A DNA stretch of 32,824 nucleotides, from the NCBI RefSeq assembly GCF_004762035.2, contig NZ_SIJK02000059.1:1-32824 (forward strand), read 5' to 3'. This DNA comes from Candidatus Chloroploca mongolica (lineage in GTDB: Bacteria; Chloroflexota; Chloroflexia; Chloroflexales; Chloroflexaceae). The position numbers and the translations under genes were made by a program. Shown here piece after piece: positions 22,940 to 30,830 of the stretch; within the stretch, counting starts at the first letter, position 1; every line of letters starts with the position of its first letter. The notes beneath the pieces are model-generated. The model was not told the origin of the DNA. It ran no database searches and worked only from the letters and a program-made list of their open reading frames with translations.

Positions 22940-23911
22940 ATGCTCTATCTCTTCTACGGCCCTGATGAACTGGCGCGCAGCGAGGCGGTTGCCGAGTTGT
23001 GTGCATGTGTGCCGGCGGACGTGGCAGAGTTGAATATTAGTCGGCTCGATGGGCGGCGGCTAAAGCTTGAGACACTGGCGGCGGCGTGTGAAGCGATGCC
23101 CTTCCTGGCCGATCAGCGCCTGGTCATTGTGAGCGATGCGCTGAAGCATACGAAGGCGGGCAAAGAGCGCGACGAACTGCGGGCGTACCTCGAGCGGGTG
23201 CCCCCGGCATGCCTGCTGGTTTTTATTGAGGGTGACGATGTTGACCGCCGGAGTGTGCTCTTTACGCAGTTGAAGAAGAGCGGGGAGTTGCGCGAGTTTC
23301 AGCCCCCCCAGGGCGGCGAACTGGTGCGCTGGGTGACGGAACGGGCCCGTCGCTTTGGGGTGCGCCTTGATCCACCGGCTGCCCAGCACGTGATCGAGCT
23401 CGCGGGCGGTGATCCGCGGACGCTCCAGACGGAACTGGAGAAGCTGGCGACCTATGTGGGGCGGAAGGGGACGATCACGTCGGCAACGGTCGATCTGCTG
23501 GTACAGGATAGTCAGGAACAGAATCTCTTTGCGTTCCTCGATGATCTCAGTACGCGGCGCATCGGCGCGGCGCTACGCGGGGCACACGCCCTGCTCGAAG
23601 ATGGTCAGGCCCCGACCTATATTCTCTTTATGCTCGCCCGTCAGATCCGCATTCTCCTGGGTGTCCAGGAACTCGTCGCCCAACGGATGCGGCCTGATGC
23701 GATTGCCGCCGAATTAGGGCAAAAGCCCTTTGTCGTGCGCAAGGCCATTGAGCAGGCGCGGGCCTTTGGGCCTGGTGAACTGAGCGAATTGCACGCCCGC
23801 CTGCTCGAACTCGACCTTGCCACCAAAACCGGGCGCATCCAGCCCGAGACCGCGCTTGAGCTCTTTGTGGCTGAAACGTGCGTTGGGAAGGGTCTAGGGT
23901 CTAGGGTCTAG
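22940..23911 (+). CDS. holA: DNA polymerase III delta subunit
   Basis: The product is 323 residues, near normal for HolA, the clamp-loader subunit that opens the beta clamp. Landmarks are LYLFYGPDELARSEA at the N-terminus, SRLDGRRL, AMPFLADQRLVIVSD, LVFIEGDDVDRRS, ELEKLATYVG and the C-terminal collar helices (YILFMLARQIRILLGVQEL, KPFVVRKAIEQA). I chose ATG 22940, with GAGCGG upstream; GTG 22934 would add two residues. The last six codons (GLGSRV) and the stop come from the GGGTCTA tandem repeat, so the native C-terminus has been overwritten by repeat DNA. Confidence 0.92.
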   Translation: MLYLFYGPDELARSEAVAELCACVPADVAELNISRLDGRRLKLETLAAACEAMPFLADQRLVIVSDALKHTKAGKERDELRAYLERVPPACLLVFIEGDDVDRRSVLFTQLKKSGELREFQPPQGGELVRWVTERARRFGVRLDPPAAQHVIELAGGDPRTLQTELEKLATYVGRKGTITSATVDLLVQDSQEQNLFAFLDDLSTRRIGAALRGAHALLEDGQAPTYILFMLARQIRILLGVQELVAQRMRPDAIAAELGQKPFVVRKAIEQARAFGPGELSELHARLLELDLATKTGRIQPETALELFVAETCVGKGLGSRV

Positions 23912-23970
23912 GGTCTAGGGTCTAGGGTCTAGGGTCTAGGGTTTAGGGTCTAGGGTCTAGGGTCTAGGGT
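23890..23970. repeat. GGGTCTA heptamer tandem array
   Basis: About 11-12 head-to-tail copies of GGGTCTA, with one GGGTTTA variant near 23939-23945. Any reading frame on the plus strand meets TAG within 21 nt. The array supplies the holA stop (23909-23911). Confidence 0.95.
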
Positions 23971-23976
23971 TAACGT

Positions 23977-24035
23977 CGTGAGACCTCACAGGTCTGCTAG
24001 ACCTGTGAGGTCTTCAAGATCTGTGAGGTCTCACG
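23977..24035. repeat. Overlapping alternative hairpins
   Basis: A 15-bp perfect stem, 23981-23995 with 23999-24013 (AGACCTCACAGGTCT), competes with another perfect 15-bp pairing, 23977-23991 with 24021-24035 (CGTGAGACCTCACAG). It lies between convergent holA and rpsT and may terminate both. A CCTTTGCGCC/TTTGCGTCAA repeat follows at about 24050-24075. Confidence 0.75.
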
Positions 24036-24083
24036 AGGGTATTGAGACCCTTTGCGCCTTGGCGCCTTTGCGTCAAATTGCGG

Positions 24084-24344
24084 TTAGGCGCTAGCGGCGT
24101 TCAGTTTCTTCATCAGGCGTGATTTGCGGCGGGCAGCATTGTTTTTGTGAATAATGCCTTTAACGGCTGCTTTATCGAGCGTGCTAATAGCGTCGCGCAC
24201 GGCCTCTTCATCGGGGGTGCCGCTGAAGATCGACGTTTCGGCCTTTTTAACCATTGTTTTGACACGCGAGCGATAGACCGTATTGCGCTCGTGTTTGCGT
24301 GCATTGCTCCGAATGCGCTTCTTTGCCGACTGTGTGTTCGCCAA
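24084..24344 (-). CDS. rpsT: 30S ribosomal protein S20
   Basis: The product is 86 residues, the usual S20 length. The family opening [28 protein letters not shown] and the basic C-terminus [14 protein letters not shown] are clear. It binds the 5' domain of 16S rRNA during small-subunit assembly. The start is TTG, with GGAGG 9 bp upstream; no in-frame ATG lies between. It diverges from murJ across 87 bp that must hold both promoters. Confidence 0.97.
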   Translation of the reverse strand: MANTQSAKKRIRSNARKHERNTVYRSRVKTMVKKAETSIFSGTPDEEAVRDAISTLDKAAVKGIIHKNNAARRKSRLMKKLNAASA

Positions 24345-24431
24345 GGATGGGTACCTCCGGTATAATCCAGGTTACGCTTCGTTTTTGTATTCTTCCCGCT
24401 AACGGTTAAGTATAGCAGAAGGGTTCCGTCC

Positions 24432-26045
24432 GTGCAACTTGGGATGCTGTTGCGCCGCGTGCGCGACGGGGCGTTGGGCAATAGTCTGATTGTGATGGCC
24501 GGCTTTGTGCTGAGCCGGGTGACGGGGTTGCTGCGCGATATGGTGGCAACCTATCTTTTTGGCACCTCGGCGGAAGCGGCGGCCTATCGGACGGCTTTTT
24601 CGGTGGTGGATCTGCTCTATCTGGTGATTATTGGTGGGGCATTGGGAAGCAGTTTTATTCCGGTTTTTATTGAGACGTGGGAGCGTGACGGTAAAGAGCG
24701 AGCCTGGCACGTGGCGAGTGCGGTAGTCACCTGGGCGCTGCTGATCTTGAGTATGGCGAGTGTGGTCATTTTCCTGGCTGCGCCGTGGCTCATTGCCACG
24801 CTTTATGGTGGGCAAGATTTTGATCAGGCCACGCTGGATCTGAGCACGCAGCTGACGCGGCTCTTTCTGCTTTCGCCGCTGTTGCTGGGGCTCGGTGGGT
24901 TGGCGATGGCGGCGCTGAATGCACGGGATCGCTTTACGCTGCCTGCCATGGCGCCTTCGATCTACAACCTTGGCATCATCGGGGGCGCACTGGTTGGGCA
25001 AGCGTTCGGCCTCGGCATCTGGGGGATGGCCTGGGGCGTCGTGATTGGCGCCCTCTTCTACCTGCTCGTCCAGATCCCGGGGCTGTATGCGCTCGAGATG
25101 CGCCTGCGGCTTCATCTGGGGCGCGGGATCGAACAGGTCAAGCGCATTGCCCGCCAGATGGGGCCACGCGTACTCGGGCAGGCCGCCGCCCACATCAGCC
25201 TCGTCGTCACGCTCGTGCTCGCGGCGCGGCTCAGCGACGGCACCGCCAAAGTCGCGGGGCTTGGCTATGCCTACCAACTGATGCTGCTGCCGTACGGCAT
25301 CTTTTCGCTGAGTCTAAGCCAGGTCGCCTTTCCGCGGCTCGCCCGGCTCGTCGCCGAAGAGCGCTACGACGACTTTAGCAACGACATTCGGCGGACGCTG
25401 GGCACCATTCTCTGGCTCACCCTGCCGGCGACGGCCATCCTGCTCACCCTGGGTTTCCCCATCAGCCGCGTGCTCTTTCAACGGGGGGCCTTTGACACCG
25501 CCTCGCTGCAACACACCACCAACGCCCTGATGGGCTACGCACTCGCGCTGCCTGCCTTTGCCACCTCGGAGATCCTGATCCGCGCCTTCTATGCGATGCA
25601 GCGCACCTGGACACCCGTGCTGATCGGGATGGGCCAGGTTGCACTGAACCTGAGCCTCGGCATCTTCTTTCTCCGTGCGGGCAATGATGTAACCAGTCTC
25701 GCCTTTGCCTTCAGCATTGCCAACAACATCGAAGCCTTGCTGCTGCTACTGGTGCTTGGCAACGCCATCCCAGGGATCTGGGCGCAACCGGCGCTCTGGC
25801 GGAGTGTCGGGGTAGCGGTGATCGCGTCGGGGATCATCGGGGCGGGCTTGCTACTGCTGACGATCGTTTCACAGGGAGCGATACCAGCGCTGACGGCGAC
25901 GCACCCATATGTCTGGACCGAAGATATGATCGCGTTGAGCGCCTGGTTGGTTGGAGCGCTGGCGCTCGCGGGGGCGGCGTACCTTGGGCTGAGTCTCATC
26001 GGGCGAGCCGCGCCGGCGGAGGCGCTGAGGGCACGGGTTCGCTGA
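24432..26045 (+). CDS. murJ: Lipid II flippase MurJ (MviN)
   Basis: The product is 537 residues with about 14 hydrophobic helices. It belongs to the MOP exporter superfamily and flips undecaprenyl-PP-MurNAc-peptide-GlcNAc across the inner membrane. Family landmarks are LSRVTGLLRDMVATYLFG at 27-44, the GSSFIPVFIE segment, the AAHISLVVTLVLAARL helix, LMLLPYGIFSLSLSQVAFPRL and RAFYAMQRTWTPV. It starts with GTG at 24432 after AGAAGGG; ATG 24444 is an alternative four codons in. TATAGC near 24412 could serve as its -10. Confidence 0.94.
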   Translation: MQLGMLLRRVRDGALGNSLIVMAGFVLSRVTGLLRDMVATYLFGTSAEAAAYRTAFSVVDLLYLVIIGGALGSSFIPVFIETWERDGKERAWHVASAVVTWALLILSMASVVIFLAAPWLIATLYGGQDFDQATLDLSTQLTRLFLLSPLLLGLGGLAMAALNARDRFTLPAMAPSIYNLGIIGGALVGQAFGLGIWGMAWGVVIGALFYLLVQIPGLYALEMRLRLHLGRGIEQVKRIARQMGPRVLGQAAAHISLVVTLVLAARLSDGTAKVAGLGYAYQLMLLPYGIFSLSLSQVAFPRLARLVAEERYDDFSNDIRRTLGTILWLTLPATAILLTLGFPISRVLFQRGAFDTASLQHTTNALMGYALALPAFATSEILIRAFYAMQRTWTPVLIGMGQVALNLSLGIFFLRAGNDVTSLAFAFSIANNIEALLLLLVLGNAIPGIWAQPALWRSVGVAVIASGIIGAGLLLLTIVSQGAIPALTATHPYVWTEDMIALSAWLVGALALAGAAYLGLSLIGRAAPAEALRARVR

Positions 26046-26057
26046 GAACGCGGCTAT

Positions 26058-26115
26058 TGATTGACGCAAAGGCGCAAAGGCGCAAAGATTCTTTTTACAC
26101 CTTTGCGCCTTCGCG
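26058..26115. repeat. GCAAAGGCGCAAAG hairpin repeat
   Basis: TTGACGCAAAGGCGCAAAG... and its near reverse complement CCTTTGCGCCTTCGCGTCAA face each other around CTTTTTACA. Dispersed family; other clear copies are near 24050, 26404, 27596, 29300, 29538, 29728, 31183, 31310 and 32277. Confidence 0.85.
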
Positions 26116-26400
26116 TCAAAATGTTCGCCGCATCACCGCCACCACGCGCTCGAGGTCTTGCTCGCTGAGGTTCGAGCCCGAGGGGAGGCAGAGGCCATCC
26201 CGAAAGAAGGCTTCGGCGACGCTGCCCCCACTGCGTTCGGAGCGTTCAAAGATGGGCTGGAGGTGCATTGGTTTCCACCCTGGGCGCGCTTCGATGTGCT
26301 CGGCTTCCAGCGCTACGCGGATCGCCTCGCGATCAGTGCCGCTTTGCGCCGGGTCAATGGTGATCACGGTGAGCCAGCGCGTGTGCCGCCCCCACGAGGG
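26116..26400 (-). pseudogene. DegT/DnrJ/EryC1-type aminotransferase, 3' fragment
   Basis: Only the C-terminal ~95 residues remain: GRHTRWLTVITIDPAQ, ALEAEHIEARPGWKPMHLQPIF, FRDGLCLPSGSNLSEQDLERVV. This is the end of a PLP-dependent sugar aminotransferase that lacks the lysine-bearing catalytic domain. GCAAAG-type repeats cut it off at the 5' side (26404 onward) and abut the stop. Similar scraps lie at 27620, 29336 and 31142. Confidence 0.85.
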
Positions 26401-26403
26401 TGT

Positions 26404-26465
26404 TTTGACGCCAAGACGCAGAGACGCAAAGATCTTTTTTCGACCTTCGCGCCTTTGCGTCAAAA
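26404..26465. repeat. GCAAAG-type hairpin repeat
   Basis: TTTTGACGCCAAGACGCAGAGACGCAAAG faces CCTTCGCGCCTTTGCGTCAAAA around CTTTTTTCGA. It marks the truncation point of the aminotransferase fragment. Confidence 0.8.
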
Positions 26466-26498
26466 GCAGCCGTTCCCCCTACCACCCACATCAAAAAC

Positions 26499-26534
26499 GC
26501 CGTGTTGCCCAGGGACTTGCCCTGGCAACACGGC
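26499..26534. repeat. Hairpin with GCCGTGTTGCC arms
   Basis: GCCGTGTTGCC-C-AGGG (26499-26514) pairs with CCCTGGCAACACGGC (26520-26534) around ACTTG, with one bulge. A similar design with different arm sequence (AACGCCGTGG..CCACGGCGTT) lies at about 29639-29681. Confidence 0.75.
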
Positions 26535-26591
26535 ACCCTCCAGACGCCAATCAAGCAGTTTCAAACGCTGTCTAAGCTCTAATGGAACGCT

Positions 26592-27008
26592 TCAATCGCC
26601 CGGCTCAAGCATATAACCTGCCTGCGTAAAATGATGATCAAAAGTAAATGCGGTTGTTAGTTGATATTGATTCATTACTATAAATGAAATGCAATCCGTC
26701 AATGAATATTGTTTATCTTCATGTCTGACAAAGTAGCGCCATCCCTGATAAAAAAGTTCTTCGTCAATGTGTGCCAGCGTAACTTTGGCGCTGGTCAAGA
26801 GGCGTGTTCCAACAGAAACAGCTTTCGCATGATAGTGACGGCTATTGAAAAACGTGACGACCTCATCAAACACATATGAGGTTGTCACAAAATACGGAAG
26901 GTTCTGACGGAACGTTTGCCAGTGCCGTTGGGCATGCTCGTGATTCTGATCATTGCGCAGTTCGAGTGCGAGCAGATAGCTTGTATCGAGAAAGTACCTC
27001 TGTCTCAT
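26592..27008 (-). CDS. PIN-domain ribonuclease toxin (VapC-like)
   Basis: The product is 138 residues. PIN acidic residues are visible: D8 in YFLDTSYLLAL, the DE of VFDEVVTFF, D in SLTDCISFIVM and D in FTFDHHFTQAGY. VapC enzymes are Mg-dependent RNases that cut tRNA or rRNA. The ATG overlaps the antitoxin stop by 4 nt (ATGA), the standard translational coupling. The C-terminus is intact (MLEPGD). Confidence 0.9.
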   Translation of the reverse strand: MRQRYFLDTSYLLALELRNDQNHEHAQRHWQTFRQNLPYFVTTSYVFDEVVTFFNSRHYHAKAVSVGTRLLTSAKVTLAHIDEELFYQGWRYFVRHEDKQYSLTDCISFIVMNQYQLTTAFTFDHHFTQAGYMLEPGD

Positions 27009-27214
27009 GGTGTAAGATAGATGTCATGCGCAATAGAAGCATCAGAAATATCAAGTACAACCGGATCATCTCCAAGTGATGCAAGTGGGTCACTCTCCAT
27101 TACGATGGGCGTGATAATAATGGTATCGTCTTCATGGCGTATCTCAACTTCAGCAACACCTTGCAACCATTCACGAGGGATGACAAGGCCTTGTTCCGTC
27201 ACGTGCGCTCGCAT
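27005..27214 (-). CDS. AbrB/SpoVT-type VapB antitoxin
   Basis: The product is 69 residues. MRAHVTEQGLVIPREWLQGVAEVEIRHEDDTIIITPI is the swapped-hairpin DNA-binding domain. The C-terminal tail (DPLASLGDDPVVLDISDASIAHDIYL) should wrap the PIN toxin. It is predicted to autoregulate from a promoter in the shared leader at about 27215-27288. Its first eight residues and the upstream DNA also occur in front of the MNT gene at 32212. Confidence 0.88.
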   Translation of the reverse strand: MRAHVTEQGLVIPREWLQGVAEVEIRHEDDTIIITPIVMESDPLASLGDDPVVLDISDASIAHDIYLTP

Positions 27215-27288
27215 ACTGCCTCCCTTGCTTCACAAAACGACTGCTACCTTCCAGGATACCATATCTTTGCACGCCCTACCAGGGAGGC
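27189..27288 (-). repeat. Shared antitoxin leader, copy 1
   Basis: Codons 1-8 of vapB and about 75 bp upstream, including the conserved TTCCAGGATACCATATCTT (27249-27267), match 32187-32272. On the minus strand GGTATCC may carry the -10. Copy 2 precedes the MNT gene. Confidence 0.75.
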
Positions 27289-27363
27289 TTTCTGAACACC
27301 AAGACACCACGCTTGCGCTTGAACCTTTGCGCCTTCGCGCCAATGGCCCCTATTCTTCTCCGG

Positions 27364-27598
27364 CTAATGTGAGCACCGCCGCTCGTGTATGAGGTGCCAG
27401 GCGGAAACGCAGAGCCTGCCTTCTTCGAGTTCGGCGACAACCACAGGCGGAACGGTGAGCCGACCAACAAGTGTGCGCACAACGTCGAGTAGTCCTACCT
27501 GATGCACGTACTGGAGGGGGGACGTATTGCAGATGATCTCAGGCAAGGCGCTCCTCACGTTGAAGTTGTTCCTCGGTCAAGCGGAGGTTCTTTTTGAA
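27364..27598 (-). pseudogene. Remnant UPF0175-DUF3368 toxin-antitoxin pair
   Basis: At 27539-27598 a frame ends FKKNLRLTEEQLQREERLA-stop, resembling an antitoxin C-terminus. A GTG start at 27558 overlaps it and opens PEIICNTSPLQYVHQVGLL...VPPVVVAELEEGR, the N-terminus of a DUF3368 PIN-like toxin. Homology then breaks into unrelated residues, and the frame stops at 64 residues against about 130-160 for the family. The 5' end of the antitoxin is replaced by GCAAAG-type repeat DNA. Confidence 0.65.
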
Positions 27599-27668
27599 TC
27601 TCTGCGCCTTGGCGTCAATCAACCGCCGTACACGCACCGCACCACCACCGCCACGCGCTCCAGGTCGG
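27596..27668 (-). pseudogene. Tiny aminotransferase 3' relic with attached repeat
   Basis: CTGCGCCTTGGCGTCAA is followed by a stretch that reads DLERVAVVVRCVYGG on the minus strand. This matches the extreme C-terminus of the DegT-type fragments at 26116 and 29336, with the same repeat at the same boundary. Confidence 0.6.
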
Positions 27669-27685
27669 CACCATATGCTGCCAGA

Positions 27686-28087
27686 TCAAGCGTCTTTCTC
27701 ACCTGCCAATTCCAGCGCCTCCTCGTATAAATTAAGCGCAAGATGAAACCCGCATCGCTTTAAGTCATCTAAGAGTGGCTGAACTGCCAGCCCAGCCACA
27801 TAGCCCTCACGCGACCTGGCATAGGCTATCACAGCTTGCTCACCTGGCCCCAGCCGATTAGGTGGTAAGGCAGCTTGTTCACTGTGATCAACAGAGACCG
27901 CCAGCATCCAATTGAACTTGCCAGGATTGATCGTATCTGGCCGCATCAAGCGCCCCATGTCCAACTCTAAGCAAACCAACTCCGGCACATAGACCGGTTC
28001 AAAAAGAGCGTGAAGCAGACCGATCTGACCGATGCGATCCAGATACAGCAACAGGGTGGTATCGCAAACCAGAGGCCGTCTACTCAT
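27686..28087 (-). CDS. DUF3368-type PIN-like toxin
   Basis: The product is 133 residues. LVCDTTLLLYLDRIGQIGLL carries the first PIN Asp, VYVPELVCLELDMGR the second acidic site, LGPGEQAVIAYARS the conserved GE, and LLDDLKRCGFHLALN a DD-like region replacing the usual D-x-x-R pattern. It is preceded by a UPF0175 protein that it overlaps by 8 nt. DUF3368/UPF0175 pairs are predicted type II toxin-antitoxin systems; the RNase target is unknown. Confidence 0.82.
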   Translation of the reverse strand: MSRRPLVCDTTLLLYLDRIGQIGLLHALFEPVYVPELVCLELDMGRLMRPDTINPGKFNWMLAVSVDHSEQAALPPNRLGPGEQAVIAYARSREGYVAGLAVQPLLDDLKRCGFHLALNLYEEALELAGEKDA

Positions 28088-28334
28088 CGGCTAACTCGCG
28101 GTGCAGATCTTCCCCCGTGATTGCCGACACAGGAATATCGTAGTCAGCACACAAATCCAAAAACATCATGCGTGGCACACCTGCCATATGGGCCGCAGCA
28201 CCGGATGAGAGTTTACCTATACGAAAGAGCATCAGCGCCGCGTACAGCCGCATATCACGCGCCAGTTCTTCCGGTGTCCGATTAAGCATCTGCGGAATAT
28301 CCCCTGGCAACTGTATTTCCACTACATCGTACAT
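28080..28334 (-). CDS. UPF0175 family antitoxin
   Basis: The product is 84 residues. The N-terminus VEIQLPGDIPQML and the central helix-turn-helix-like LFRIGKLSSGAAAHMAGVPRMMFLDLCADYDIPV are typical of UPF0175. The ATG at 28334 follows AGAGGAGA; an upstream frame to 28415 lacks support. It is the partner of the downstream DUF3368 protein and probable autoregulator of the pair. Confidence 0.85.
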   Translation of the reverse strand: MYDVVEIQLPGDIPQMLNRTPEELARDMRLYAALMLFRIGKLSSGAAAHMAGVPRMMFLDLCADYDIPVSAITGEDLHRELADE

Positions 28335-28435
28335 CGTTGTCTCCTCTGCCAAGCGATGGCCCTGCCCATCCATCGTGTAGCCTATCGCCCACTGCCGAGC
28401 AAACGGGCGCGACATGTGCGTGTTTACGCTTTTCC

Positions 28436-28560
28436 TGGGAATGAGGGCAGCTTGCCCTCATACGGCACGACGAGGGCGGGACGCCCTCGCGCCAAGGCTT
28501 GTAGGTTCCCCCAAGCTGGCACCGGGGCGGCACACCCTACACCCTACACCTAAACATCCG
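28436..28560. repeat. GAGGGC palindromes
   Basis: GAGGGCAGCTTGCCCTC (28441-28457) and GAGGGCGGGACGCCCTCGC (about 28472-28490) are consecutive short hairpins, followed by a direct CACCCTACACCCTACACC run. No gene is evident in 28416-28640. Confidence 0.65.
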
Positions 28561-28649
28561 TCAGCAAGTGCTATAGCAAAGCTATGGGGGTAGTGTACCG
28601 CACCACGAGCAGAAAATCCACCCGTCGCGCAAGGCCGACGCCACGGCGT

Positions 28650-28835
28650 TCCGGAGGTTGTAACGCAGAGGCGCGGAGGCGGGGAGGCGCGGAGGTTCAA
28701 GAGGAGCCACGATCTTCCGGTTCTTTGTTGGAAACCGGGGCTTGCACATCGCGCGTCAACTGAACGAAACGCCGAGCGGATCGCAATGCATCATCAGCAC
28801 TTTGTTGCGTACATAAAGCCCAAGGCATCCTCCGC
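28650..28835. repeat. Long dispersed repeat R, copy 1
   Basis: The block runs from GTTCCGGAGGTTGTAACGC through GGTTCTTTGTTGGAAACC, GCACATCGCGCGTCAAC and GCATCATCAGCACTTTGTTG to CATAAAGCCCAAGGCATCC. It is nearly identical to 32388-32565. On the minus strand it reads SADDALRSARRFV..TRDVQAPVSNKEP before a stop, possibly a gene 3' end carried along; I do not recognise the family. Confidence 0.8.
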
Positions 28836-29225
28836 CACCCCGCCGCACCAGCATTGTCACCCGCTGCGCTCTCCCTGTCACCCCGCCGCGCCAGCCATGT
28901 CACCCGCCGCGCCAGCCATGTCACCCCGAGCGCAGCGAGGGGTCTTCCCTGCGCCGCAGGGAAGATTCCTCACTCCGTTCGGAATGACATGGATGGCGTT
29001 GGCACCCCGCTGCGCTCTCCCTGTCACCCCCACCGCACCCTCCATGTCACCCCGCCGCGCCAGCCTTGGCACCCGCCGCGCCAGCCTTGGCACCCCGAGC
29101 GCAGCGAGGGGTCTTCCATGCGCCGCAGGGAAGATTCCTCACTCCGTTCGGAATGACATGGATGGCGTTGGCACCCCGCTGCGCCCACCTTGTCACCCCG
29201 AGCGGAGCGAGGGGTCTTCTATGCA
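28836..29225. repeat. CACCCCGAGCGCAGCGAGGGG repeat block, copy set 2
   Basis: Two complete units and one partial unit of GAGCGCAGCGAGGGGTCTTCC...GAAGATTCCTCACTCCGTTC...GACATGGATGGCGTTGGCAC are mixed with CGCCGCGCCAGCCATGTCAC modules. It follows repeat R directly, as at 32565. Confidence 0.85.
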
Positions 29226-29335
29226 CAGCACGGAAAATCGCCTTTTGTGCATCCTGAGCCAGCAGGCGAAGTCGCGACAGCCATTCCCCGCAAAATCTCG
29301 TCTTGAATCTCTGCGCCTTTGCGCCTTTGCGTCAA

Positions 29336-29547
29336 CATGCGCACCGCACGACCGCCACCACGCGCTCGAGGTCTTCCAGGGTGAGGTTCGAGCCCGAGGA
29401 GAGGCAGAGGCCGTCGCGGAAGAATGCTTCGGCGACGCTGCCCCCGCTGCGTTCGTAGCGTTCAACGATGGGCTGGAGGTGCATTGGTTTCCACCCTGGG
29501 CGCGCTTCGATGTGCTCGGCTTCCAACGCTACGCTGTTTTGACGCAA
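29336..29547 (-). pseudogene. DegT-type aminotransferase, 3' fragment (second large copy)
   Basis: It encodes VALEAEHIEARPGWKPMHLQPIVERYERSGG...FRDGLCLSSGSNLTLEDLERVV, very similar to 26116-26350. GCAAAG-type repeats bound it on both sides (29300-29336 and 29538-29610). Confidence 0.85.
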
Positions 29548-29765
29548 AGGCGCAAGGGCGCAAAGATCTTTTTTCGACCTTCGCGCCTTGGCGCCTTTGC
29601 GTCAAGATCATCGCCGTTCCCCCCGCCCCGCCACACCACAAACGCCGTGGCACCCAGGCGAGGCCCTGGTACCACGGCGTTTTGGGGTGTACCACAGAGA
29701 CACGGAGACACAGAGTTTGTTTTTTTACCTTTACGCCGTTGCGCCTTTGCGTCAAAATGTCCCCC
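29538..29765. repeat. Run of GCAAAG-type repeats and a CCGTGG hairpin
   Basis: GACGCAAAGGCGCAAGGGCGCAAAG (split by a few substitutions) faces TTCGCGCC..GCGTCAA at 29538-29610. AACGCCGTGG..CCACGGCGTT forms a hairpin at about 29639-29681. ACAGAGACACGGAGACACAGAG then precedes another TTGCGCCTTTGCGTCAA to 29758. Confidence 0.75.
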
Positions 29766-29769
29766 CACG

Positions 29770-30060
29770 CTACACTGCGTTGCGCTGAGCAACGGTGCGT
29801 TCGGTGACGACAACGGTGCGCCAGAGCAGGGCGGCGCTCAGCAGCGGGACGATGCTTGCGGCGCTCGCACGGCCAGGCACGGCGCTCATCCAGAGCAGGG
29901 CGATGATCACGCCGAGCACGTCCCATCCAAGGTAGAGCAAAGTGACCCTGCGGTGACTCCTTCCGGCGATGACGAGGCGTTGGTAGAGGTGCGAACGGTG
30001 CGCGGCGAAGATGTTTTCGCTGGGGCGTCAGCGATGCAGAAGGATGAAAGAGGCGTCAAA
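29770..30060 (-). pseudogene. WecA/MraY-type glycosyltransferase, 3' fragment
   Basis: Reading FDASFILLHR-stop-RPSENIFAAHRSHLYQRLVIAG...RRVTLLYLGWDVLGVIIALLWM, this is the C-terminal part of a polyprenyl-phosphate sugar-1-phosphate transferase (AHRSHLYQRL is characteristic). It contains an in-frame TGA and lacks the catalytic N-terminal helices. It ends at TAG 29770-29772. It is non-functional here. Confidence 0.8.
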
Positions 30061-30110
30061 ACGCATGGTGCAGATTGGCGTTTGGGCAGGCGCGTGCTGG
30101 CAGATTTCAC

Positions 30111-30497
30111 TTACCGCAACTGCTCAAACTCCGCTGCCAAACCCGATCCTGAAAGCAAATTCTCGCTCTGGCGCAAGACCTGATCGGCCCACTGCTTCGC
30201 CTGCACAGCCAGCAGGCTGCGCTGGAACGGATAATGCTGCGCATCGGGCCAGGCCTGGCGCCACAGCGCCAACATCACTTGTAAGTTGACCAATTCCTCA
30301 GCGATTTCGGCTGGCGCTTCTGCTGCAGTCCACTCGATCAGATACTGGCTTTCTTCTAGCATGGCTGCGGCTGCGGCTGCGCCCGTTGCGCGCCGCGCAG
30401 AAGATGCAACACGGCTCAAGTCGGCTGCCAGGCCAGCCAGGCGTACAGGCAATGCATCTTTGAGATAGCGCTCACGAATGCGGTCTCGGTTGGTCAT
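30111..30497 (-). CDS. Hypothetical helical protein
   Basis: The product is 128 residues with no signal peptide, predicted almost all helical. Its centre is conserved-looking: VRLAGLAADLSRVASSAR, MLEESQYLIEWTAAEA, ELVNLQVMLALWRQAW, AKQWADQVLRQSENLL. It resembles uncharacterised proteins I recall from cyanobacteria, but no function is known. The ATG overlaps the stop of the DUF5674 gene by 4 nt, so the two are translationally coupled and may act together, possibly as a toxin-antitoxin-like pair. Confidence 0.7.
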   Translation of the reverse strand: MTNRDRIRERYLKDALPVRLAGLAADLSRVASSARRATGAAAAAAMLEESQYLIEWTAAEAPAEIAEELVNLQVMLALWRQAWPDAQHYPFQRSLLAVQAKQWADQVLRQSENLLSGSGLAAEFEQLR

Positions 30498-30830
30498 GAT
30501 ATGCCTCCAAGCAGTTCCTGTGTAATCTCTGATACCTTGTGACGGATGTCATCGCTTTGGATAACCATGCTACGGTTGCCCAATCGCGGCCGAATGTTGA
30601 TCAACGATTCATACTCAATCTGCTGCTCATCCGGATACCAGTTTGCTCCCCAAAGATCGTCTTGCTCGCTGCCTTGCGCCAATAGCAACGCCTCACAATC
30701 TGCGTGCATCTCACCGCCGCCAGCCAATGTGCGCCGGCGGATCCACGACGATCTTCACCATGGGCGAGTAGACTTCCAGCATATCCTGGAGTTGTTGATG
30801 GGTTGCCCGACTGTCTAGCAGATGGATCAT
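30494..30830 (-). pseudogene. DUF5674 family gene, frameshifted
   Basis: The N-terminal piece from ATG 30830 reads MIHLLDSRATHQQLQDML...MVKIVVDPPAHIGWRR-stop. The rest continues in another frame: LAGGGEMHADCEALLLAQGSEQDDLWGANWYP...SLINIRPRLGNRS. Joined at about 30730, they give one standard DUF5674 protein of about 112 residues. A 1-nt insertion (or 2-nt deletion) in CACATTGGCTGG breaks it. It could be a sequencing error; alternatively, translation of the second part from TTG or GTG near 30727 cannot be excluded. Confidence 0.7.

Noticed and set aside
23890-23970. True chromosome telomere
   Set aside because: The array is internal, short and flanked by ordinary genes on both sides.
24399-25277. 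292-codon minus-strand frame opposite murJ
   Set aside because: Antisense shadow of a clear MurJ with no independent signal.
28786-30183. 465-codon plus-strand frame
   Set aside because: It runs through three repeat families and the antisense of gene scraps; its Pro/Arg/His-rich composition follows the repeats.
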